Source: Seison nebaliae (Eukaryota; Rotifera; Pararotatoria; Seisonacea; Seisonidae). From it: DNA of 54,969 nt. A program made the position numbers and the translations under genes. The stretch is from positions 1-54,969 of the forward strand of contig JALJEE010001488.1 in NCBI GenBank assembly GCA_023231475.1, given 5' to 3'. A model generated the notes under the pieces. The model was given only the letters and a program-made list of their open reading frames with translations, was not told the DNA's origin and made no database searches. Shown one piece after another: positions 47,326-54,969 of the stretch (position 1 is its first letter; every line of letters starts with the position of its first letter).

Positions 47326-48601
47326 TCATCTAATTATTCTTCGACGATGTTTCTCATTTGTACTTCGTGCCAGAAAGTAGTACGTCTGTTCCACTGTACT
47401 CACATCTCCTGTGAAGAGAGGAGTGTAGAAATAGATTAATTTCTCCAAATTTTTTCGAACTTTCACTTCCACGTCATAATTATGGTAACTGCGTGAACCT
47501 TTAAATTGAAGTGATTAACTAAAAATTAATCAGTTAAAATTCGAACATTCCATAACAAATGCAGTTGCCAAATATTGAGTAACTTCGATGGATAAGGAAG
47601 AATGATCTAAATGAAGTTGAGTGTTCCATTCGAAACTATTCTTTTCCGGATGGAATTGTGTTCCATAAATCGGATAATCTCTACTCTCCACTGCACTCAC
47701 AAAATTTGTAACATTTGTATGAGAAGTGGAAATTAATCGGAAGAATTGTCGCAATTTTTTCGATTCTTGATATCTCTATTGGAAAGAAAGACAGAATAGA
47801 AAGAGAATTATTCAAACAATTCCAATTCAAAGTCAAACATCTTTTGTTACGCAGTAACGATGGAAATTGGGAGTGGAAGGAACTGAATCTAAATAATCGA
47901 TTAAATTCGTCGACATGTTATAAAGGAGTTTCGTTTGTTTCGTATTTTCTTCCCACACTAATGGAAGTAGAATATTTTCCGCTTCACATCGACTTAGAAC
48001 TGTTGAATTATCTCCCTCCACTAAAGAGATGAGTCGTTCGAATCCCAGACATGTTCCCCAAATCGGAAAATAATCATTCTTCTGTTTCGCAGCGATGGAC
48101 CAGTTGAAAAACATTTGAGTAATTTTTCCATATTGTGAATGAATCAAATCCACATCACCACCGGGAAAAACAACACTAAATAAAATTTCGTAAAATATAA
48201 ATTTAAATAAATATATAATATTTATTAATTTCAATTTAAATTATTTCCAACCCGTTAACTGATTCGAAAATATTTCGATAATATTGTTCGTTTTCATATA
48301 TACGAATTGGAACTACACGAGCACCAGCTGATTCGATGAACTTGACGTACGAAGCGTCCATATAGGAAACAGCATTCACTCGATTTCTCAGATCATCCAG
48401 ACGGAAAGTTTGAGAAAGAATAGCGATCACCGGTCGTTGAATAGCCACAGCGATTTCTTCTTGTTTACTTGCGATATTCCAGTAATTTGAGAAAGCGTAC
48501 AAGGAGAATATGGCGATAATGATGAAAGTGGAGAAAAGGATTTGTCGTCTCTTCTTCTTCTTTTCATATTTCTTTAACTGCTTCTCTTTATCCACTAACA
48601 T
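47326..48601 (-). CDS. GGH: gamma-glutamyl hydrolase (folate polyglutamate hydrolase)
   Basis: Four minus-strand exons (48252-48601, 47839-48175, 47547-47775, 47326-47498) join to 362 residues. GGH (peptidase family C26) trims gamma-linked glutamates from folates in lysosomes or outside the cell. Visible landmarks: RPVIAILSQTFR, SYVKFIESAGARVVPI, NGVVFPGGDVDL, PIWGTCLGFE with the nucleophile near Cys159, PNFHRY, YPIYGTQFHPEKNSFEW with the catalytic His near 271, and a last exon (LIYFYTPLFTGDVSTVEQ) that parallels the human C-terminus. Using the GTTTGA donor of intron 2 gives the same spacing as human GGH between FHRY and LRQFF. Instead of a cleavable signal it has a lysine-rich N-terminus before a hydrophobic segment (ILFSTFIIIAIFSLYAF), suggesting a membrane anchor. 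Confidence 0.92.
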
Positions 48602-50204
48602 TCTGATTTCTAAATTTCATACGAATTACAACTTGAACGAATTAATCATCGAAAATAAGAATGTTTCTGAAATATAATTATTTCATCTCAACACTCCAAC
48701 TTGTGTGTGATGGAAATTTATCTTTAACATTTCTTAATTGATGAAGATGCGCAAAAAGAATTTCATATGAAAACAGCTACCAGTGACCTTGATAAAAAAA
48801 AGAGATTGTCATCGTGCTGCACATGTGCTCGTGCCCAACTACACGTATCAAAGATGTAAAAAATGTTAAGCGGAAAAATGGAAAGAAGAAAAATATTTTG
48901 GAAAATTACCGTAATTATGGTACAGTTTGTTTGAGAAGTTATAATGTTCAAATTGGAGTTAGTCCATCCCAAAGAAAAGAAGGAAGAACAAGAAAAAAAT
49001 ATTTGAAAAACAAAATTTTTACACTTCTTCTCCTCTCCAATTAATCGACGTATTATCATTAAAAATTCTTTAGAATTCTTTCTTTGACGTGTTAGTGCAT
49101 CAATTTTAGTTGGTGTACATCGATGTGTGCACATGGCTCTACCAATTCATTTGTCAACAACACATCATTAGTGCGCTAGTAGGATGAAATAATTTGAGAG
49201 GAGGAAAATGAAATTTAATTTACATAAGAAAGAAGATAAAATACATCTTCTCCCGAGCACACAAATGACATAATTTATATGTTTCTATCATATGTAAGTG
49301 ATCGGATGTTAAATGGATGCACGATGATTTATAGTTAGGAGATGACGATATAATTTATAGTCACTCATGAATATTCTCTCAATTCCTTTTATGGAGTTGA
49401 AGAATAATTAATGAGTACTAAAATCTTCGAAGATTTCGTTTAATCGACAACTTCAATTATATTTCTTCACATCAAATTACTTTTCGTATCATCTCCGTCC
49501 GATGCACTCACTTCTCACCAATGTTCAAATGAACATGTTTGAACAAGATCATCATTCTCGTATTAAGAAAATATTTTTCATCTTCTCTTTCATGCTCACT
49601 CTAATATATCTTCATCATTCAATTCAATTCAGTTAGGAAATATTTCAAAATTACTTTTCCTTCGATATATAAAAGAATTAATTTTAATAATTTTAAACAA
49701 ACGAAATTTTTCCACTTTATTCATTTAATTTACATAATCGAACATAGCTAAAAGGTTAGAGTACTCAAAAGGAATTAAGTTTAAACAAAAACTCCACTCA
49801 ACAAAAACGTGACTAATTTCGATGATTTCCCTTTCATTTCAATATAACTAATTTCTATTACAACAATTAGTTATGATAAGGGAACACACATGTTGAAAGT
49901 GAAGCTAACAAAAGTAAGACAAAAATTGTCCATTTACAAAATCGTCGATTGTTTACAGTAGTCTGGCCAATTAACTAAAATTTAATATAATTCTTCCATG
50001 TCTCATGAAAATGGCACATTAAATTCGAGAAAATTTCACTTTCAATCCACTTCACAATGGAATAAATTGTCAGTTTAAGAAAGAAGTGGCAGATCTATAA
50101 ATAATTGACAACTATGAACGATACGGATGAAAAGATATTTGTGGGATGAGTATCTCGTTAGTTTTCATTCTTTTTAACCGGAAAACGAAAAAAATCGTTA
50201 GAGC
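48602..50204. other. 1.6-kb intergenic region, no gene seen
   Basis: Lies between the divergent GGH and protease genes and should contain both promoters. Open frames on either strand are short, Phe/Lys-rich and unsupported. Confidence 0.5.
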
Positions 50205-51383
50205 ATGAAATTTATAAAAAACTTACTTTGCGAGGAAGCAATTCCACGATATCTCATCGAATTACAGGCACCTTGGATCCAACCGTTACGTTCTTACGAT
50301 GAGAATCGAATTAGCGAAGAAATCATCGAAATGAAACAGAAATATCTTTATTTGGGTGTAAGAAAGAATTTCTTTCATGAAGAGAAAGTCCCAAGAATTA
50401 TTCATATGATTTCCAATTTTATCATTATCGGAACATTATTATTGATTAGTGGATTTTATTTATGGTGGAGAATCATACCTCCAATCATCGGGGAAAAATT
50501 GATATTTGAATGGAAAGAAAATGAAGAATTATTTGGAAATTGTTCAGCTTATTATGAGTTGGATTCAATCACTGAAACAGATCTTACTCCATTGGCGCTA
50601 CCTTTATCTTCGGCATTTAAAGCGGATATTCATTATCCATGGTTAGTTAGATTGTATATGGAAATCGGAAAATCGTCCATAACATGCGGAGGAGCACTTA
50701 TCTCATCAATTCATGTCCTAACAGCAGCTCATTGTCTTTTAAATGCTGAGAAAAATAATACAATTATTAAAATTGGTAAGAAATGTAATTTGAATTATGA
50801 GCAAAAAGAAAATTTTATTAAAGTCCATCGATATTTTCCAGTTACTCTCATTTTTAATCATTCCTAATATCTTTATCATTCGTAGCATGAAAATTTCAAA
50901 GAGAATTTCTTCGAATACGATATCGCAATTTTGGAAATGGAAAAAGAATTCCATAAGGAATGTCTAGTACAACCTATTTGTTATTCGAATAAAAAAACTG
51001 ATATTCATTCCGCTGTTCATTTGGCCGGTTGGGGTCGCACCATTTCAACCGTGCCCTCTCAAAAAATTCTTCATTATCATAATTTCAGAATCATTCATCC
51101 AAATTACTGTCGTGTCTCCTTCTCCCGACAAGCTAGTCAATGGAATATGTTATGTGGCGTCGCTATCAATAAGAATACGAAGAGTATTATAAAGAAGGGA
51201 AGTATTTGCAGTGGGGATTCGGGTAGTCCATTAATCCGAAGGACTACTGACTCGAAATGGATTGTCGCTGGAATAGGCATTTATAGTGCAAAGAAATGTA
51301 ATACGTTCAGTGGATTTACTGACGTATCATCTTATATCGATTGGATATCGAATACACTAGACAAATTTAAAAATTTCCAATAA
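50205..51383 (+). CDS. membrane-anchored trypsin-like (S1) serine protease
   Basis: Exons 50205-50840 and 50886-51383 (45-bp intron, GTTACT, phase 0) give 377 residues. A cytoplasmic tail of about 63 residues is followed by one membrane segment (about 64-88, HMISNFIIIGTLLLISGFYL), a type II topology. The S1 domain then has CGGALISSIHVLTAAHC (His176), EYDIAILEME (Asp224), HLAGWGRT and CSGDSGSPL (Ser324), so the triad is complete. Cys in ELFGNCSAYY could pair with LVQPIC as in chymotrypsin. Oddities: no Arg/Lys-IVGG activation site before the domain (the region reads LSSAFKADIHYPWLVR), Ser rather than Asp at the S1-specificity position, and GDSGSP instead of GDSGGP. Specificity is therefore not trypsin-like. 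Confidence 0.87.
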
Positions 51384-51900
51384 TAATCTTTTAATTTCTC
51401 CTCATGTAAATCATTCTAATTGATGGAAAAATATTTCCTTATTTTATTTTAAATAAATATGTATCTCATTTTTTTTTTCATTAAATTCTTCTTTTTTTTC
51501 CATTTAATATTTATTCTACACGTTTATAATAACAAAATCATTCTAACTAATAAATAATAATAATAAGAATAATATAAAATTCAACAAAGAATTACAATAA
51601 CAGAAATATCCATATAAAACTTCATTTTAAAAATATTACATAATCCATTCCTCAGAGTAAATTTGTTTATATCGATTATATTCAATTTAAGAAATTACGA
51701 AAATTTTTGATGTTACCTTAAATATAGTAAAGAAAAACTTATTAAAGCTGACTGAAAAATTGACGTAGAAATCATACAATTGACATAAATATTAATTTTC
51801 AGTTTATAATTCTTTTCTGAAATTGTTAGACTAGAATTTAAACAACAGAGATAATATTCCTTTGATAATGTTCCAAAATTATAATTTGAAAATTTTTTTC
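51384..51900. other. intergenic AT-rich DNA
   Basis: Protease 3' UTR and DRC3 5' flank. No coding signal. The last bases abut the X-box at 51901. Confidence 0.5.
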
Positions 51901-51913
51901 GTTGCCTAGTAAC
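51901..51913 (+). promoter_or_regulatory. probable RFX X-box upstream of DRC3
   Basis: GTTGCCTAGTAAC is an imperfect palindrome (GTTGCC-T-AGTAAC) that fits the X-box consensus bound by RFX/DAF-19 factors. It is 69 bases before the DRC3 ATG, the range typical of ciliary genes. It stands out as a non-AT island in AT-rich flank. Confidence 0.7.
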
Positions 51914-51982
51914 GAGGAAAATAAGATTATTCTAATAATTTATTTTAGATAATTTTAAAGTATCGCAAAATTGTAAAAGAAG

Positions 51983-54026
51983 ATGCAGATTAGCCACTTA
52001 ACAAAGCCGGCAGTCATAGATGAGGAAATGTTGAAAAAAGGATCTACGCCCAAAAACGCCAAATTTGGTATTGGGCGTAGTTTAAAGGATGATATAAAAT
52101 TTGAAGAAGTTAAGAATCTCCAACTTGATTTTGAAAGTTTTTTTTATTGCTTCTCTTTGTCCCAATTAAATAATGAATGTTTTGAAAAGATATTTTGAGA
52201 ATTGAAAATTTGTGGCAATTCAAAGCAGTTACTCGACTGAAATTGGATAATAATATTATTGGAAAGATTGCCGGATTAGAAGATCTGATCCATTTGGAAT
52301 GGCTAGGTTCAATTTCCGATAATTTCTGATTTAATGAATTTTTATTTTGAAAAGATTTGTCTTTCAACTTTATCGAAGTTATCGAGAATATCAGTCATCT
52401 GAAAAAATTGACTGATCTCAGTTTATATCATAATCGGATAAGGAAAATTGAGAATATGGAAACTCTGAAACATCTTCAAATTTTGTCAATCGGAGCAAAT
52501 GAACTGACAGATTTAAACGATGTTAGTTCTGAATAATTATCGTATTCATTTCCGTTTAACTAATTATTATTCCGTTAATAGATCATTTATTTGAGAAGAT
52601 TTGACAATTTAAGATCGTTATGTGTGAATGGAAATCCATTTTGTGAAGAAAAGAATTACATGGACTTTGTTCTATCTCATTTGCCAAGTATCAAATTTTT
52701 AGATTATCGAATCGTTAAAGAAACAAAAGTTTAACATTTTAAATTTTTCCTCTTAACAAAATTGTTAACTCAAACTCAATTAGAGAATGGCAGCAATAAC
52801 TAAATTTGAAATCGATTTGCAACAATTACAACAAACAGAGAATCAGGAAAAGAAGATCCAAGAAAAAAAAGAAGAGGAAGAACGCTTACAAGAAATTTAT
52901 AAAGTTTGAATAATTTTTTTTTTAAATTTCGCTAATTCATTTTTCAATATATTTAGGCTGCGTATGTCGATAATTTGGATGGTAGTGGATTGTTCGATTT
53001 AATGTTCGAATTAGATGCAGATGGATTGAAGATTAATTTAATTGGAACGATACGGGAATCGGTTGAAGAATATCAACAGAAATTCGTTGCAATTTCCAAA
53101 GAAATTTTCGAATTGGGTCTCACAGTTTGATCAGTATTTTTAATGTAATTTTTTAATTTTATGCAAATTAATAGGAGAAGACGAAACGAGATGATGAATT
53201 GAAAGAATTAATGGAAGTTGTTAATGATGTAAAAGATACGGACAATAAAAGAGGTTCGGAAGCAATTCGTCGATATCTCCAAGAGAAAGAAGAGGTTTTC
53301 ATAATTCATTAATAATTCTTATTTAAATTTTAAAAAATTTAGTTAGCCGAATTAGTGGAACAAACTGAAGACTTGGCATTGATCGATGATAAATGTAATG
53401 CAGCACAAGAGAGATTGGAAGATTTATGGAAGTTTCTGATGACTAACGAAATGCAACTAGTCGATCAGATTGAAGTTTTTTTATTCACAACTTTCTGATT
53501 ATGATTTTTGAATAGGATCTGATTCGTGAATGGGAACGACAAACTTCGGATGTTATTGCGACATTCAAAGAAAATTTGAGGAATCTTTTCATGCAATTAC
53601 GAGACGCGGAAGGACTTCATAATGAGAAATTATCTGAATTATGCTTCTTTACCCTCGACAAAGTATTAAAAGGAGAATTCAACGAAGACGAAGTACCTGA
53701 AGTGGCTAGAGAAGTTTATCTAATATTTCAAATATTTATTTCAACAAATTAATATCTTTTCAATTATTCTCCAGTTATTTGTTGATAAAGACAATTTAAC
53801 TAATTCATTGACTCAATCACATGATTTGCATCTCAACAAAATCGATCAGAAAGAAGAAAAAATTAATCAAGCTCTCGACGATTGGTTTAGTAGTCAATCG
53901 TCTCAGTTACATGAACAACAGGAATATCGTCGGAATCGTCAAAGAATATTAGAAATTAATCGATTACTCGATGAATTACGAGGTGAATTAGATGACTTAA
54001 TTGACAAGAATGAACCGATCGAATAA
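51983..54026 (+). CDS. DRC3: DRC3 (LRRC48), nexin-dynein regulatory complex subunit
   Basis: Ten exons (51983-52136, 52190-52306, 52355-52521, 52582-52728, 52784-52903, 52957-53124, 53175-53294, 53343-53474, 53516-53713, 53775-54026) join in frame to 524 residues, the same size as human DRC3 (about 523). DRC3 is part of the nexin-dynein regulatory complex linking doublets in motile axonemes. The N-terminal half is an SDS22-like leucine-rich repeat array (VTRLKLDNNIIGKIAGLEDL; LDLSFNFIEVIENISHLKKL; LSLYHNRIRKIENMETLKHL), capped by LCVNGNPFCEEKNYMDFVLS. The C-terminal half is long coiled coil (LQQTENQEKKIQEKKEEEER; RQRILEINRLLDELRGELDD). All nine introns are 41-61 bp with GTT donors. A probable X-box precedes it. 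Confidence 0.93.
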
Positions 54027-54165
54027 AATGGAATTATAAAAAATAAAGAATGGAATGTCTTTTATTAAAAATCAAAAATAAATTTTTTTGAATGAAATAA
54101 ATTTAAAATTTTTGATCTGTAAAAAGGTGGGAGAATTTCGAAAATAAAGGAATTAATAAAACAAA

Positions 54166-54969
54166 TTATTTTCTCAATACTGTTTTTTGGTGCATATCAT
54201 TACATGATTTTAAATGAAGAAATTTCTTTTCACTTGGAATGTCCGATAATTCAGAAAATCGACTACGTAAACGATTCGATATTTGTCTTCTTGTTGAGTT
54301 TTTGATTATTTGAAATATATCTGTTTGGCGATTTCCACATGACATTAATTGACCGTCGAAATATTCCCGTTTTTCGATGAGACATTCCAAATATTTTCTC
54401 TCTAATTTTTCTGGAAAATCTCCCCATCGTGGAAAATCTCCATTTTGGGCTGATACTAATTTAACACGTAATCCTTCTGGATTGAAACACCAAGAACAAT
54501 GGAAACCAGAAAAATAATTTTCATTTCCTATTCCGAACATGACGGTATCTGGAGAACGTCTTCGCGACCTACATAATTCTTTTGATTTCAAGGAATTTAT
54601 ACAAATCACTTTTCTTAAATGTTCTGCGAGTGCTGAACCCTCAATATAGAATTGACTATTCCGTACAGAATGTAAAGAATAAGCAAGAGAGTGTCGGAAC
54701 GTTTCAAGAATTGTTCCTACATGCAAAGTTGTTGGCTCGGATAATGGACAGAAGAAACCATATGAATAATGTTCGTATCGTATTTGAATTCTTCCACGAT
54801 CGAAAATATCATAAAATTTCATTGTTCTAAGAACTGAAGGATGAATAATTTCATCTGCATCAGAATACATAATAATATCATCAGAATGAATTCCAATAAT
54901 TCGAGGAATTGCTAAATAGCCAATGATGTTGTGTTTATAAGTATCAGCTATCCAACCGTTAATTTTCCC
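54166..54969 (-). CDS. MGAT3: GT17 beta-1,4-N-acetylglucosaminyltransferase (MGAT3-like), 3' part
   Basis: A single minus-strand frame of 267 residues runs off the window edge at its 5' side. GT17/MGAT3 enzymes add the bisecting GlcNAc to the core mannose of N-glycans in the Golgi. Diagnostic stretches: IIMYSDADEIIHPSVL (the DxD-type metal/nucleotide-sugar site), EHYSYGFFCPLSEPTTLHVG, NYFSGFHCSWCFNPEGLR and LVSAQNGDFPRWGDFPEKL, the last nearly identical to vertebrate MGAT3. The N-terminal cytosolic tail, TM anchor and stem would lie beyond the window. It converges on DRC3, 139 bp between stops. Confidence 0.9.
   Translation of the reverse strand, partial: GKINGWIADTYKHNIIGYLAIPRIIGIHSDDIIMYSDADEIIHPSVLRTMKFYDIFDRGRIQIRYEHYSYGFFCPLSEPTTLHVGTILETFRHSLAYSLHSVRNSQFYIEGSALAEHLRKVICINSLKSKELCRSRRRSPDTVMFGIGNENYFSGFHCSWCFNPEGLRVKLVSAQNGDFPRWGDFPEKLERKYLECLIEKREYFDGQLMSCGNRQTDIFQIIKNSTRRQISNRLRSRFSELSDIPSEKKFLHLKSCNDMHQKTVLRK

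Noticed and set aside
47530-47546. GGH ending at the TGA at 47530
   Set aside because: A 48-bp GTT intron (47499-47546) leads to a last exon that matches the conserved GGH C-terminus (LIYFYTPLFTGDVS), so the TGA is intronic.
48763-49134. 123-codon minus-strand frame upstream of GGH
   Set aside because: Hydrophobic, repetitive Phe/Ile/Leu composition, no splice joins and no homology; typical chance frame in AT-rich DNA.
1-54969. Search for LTR, Polinton, DNA transposon, LINE/SINE, CRISPR or prokaryotic operon features
   Set aside because: No reverse transcriptase, integrase, transposase, capsid-like or terminal-repeat structure was seen; all recognisable proteins are ordinary animal genes.

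Overview
This is eukaryotic, animal nuclear DNA: AT-rich, with intron-bearing genes, a U4 snRNA, an initiator tRNA-Met and clear metazoan proteins (UNC-45, HIG1-family, a Ly6-type GPI protein, gamma-glutamyl hydrolase, a Meng-po/SBK-like kinase). A full-length DRC3 gene with a likely RFX X-box means the animal makes motile cilia or flagellated sperm, which argues against a nematode. A small-genome protostome fits, but I cannot name the phylum. No virus-like or LTR element, IS or CRISPR array was seen.

Layout. 1-145: 3' end of a beta-tubulin gene. 743-1131: HIG1-domain mitochondrial protein. 1132-4165: no gene seen. 4166-4562: orphan two-exon gene. 4827-5755: a three-TM protein and a Ly6/three-finger GPI protein, same strand (-), 42 bp apart. 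6059-6130: initiator tRNA-Met (-). 6476-10030: intronless UNC-45. 11112-13170: small ORF plus a disordered proline/lysine-rich protein. 13981-15342: PLP aminotransferase. 15630-16514: orphan protein (-). 16882-17023: U4 snRNA. 17297-18163: orphan protein. 18254-18812: two small hypothetical genes. 18825-20160: TRMT10 tRNA methyltransferase (-). 20349-22360: TBC RabGAP. 25092-46019: one inferred giant gene coding for a ~5,800-residue protein with a Meng-po/SBK-type kinase domain inside two very long disordered arms. 46183-47090: small secreted orphan (-). 47326-48601: gamma-glutamyl hydrolase (-). 50205-51383: membrane-anchored trypsin-fold protease. 51983-54026: DRC3. 54166 to the window end: partial GT17 (MGAT3-like) glycosyltransferase (-).

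The genes are ordinary housekeeping, signalling and ciliary genes with no sign of a shared pathway. Outside the giant gene and a few non-coding stretches the region is compact: introns are mostly 39-70 bp and several neighbours lie 12-190 bp apart.

The most striking pattern is in the splice sites. All of the roughly 40 introns I could place by reading frame and homology fit a 5' splice site beginning GTT (GTTCTT, GTTTAT, GTTAGT, GTTTTT and so on) rather than the usual animal GTAAG/GTGAG. Acceptors are also relaxed, with several AAAG or GAG ends. This points to an altered splice-site code in this lineage.
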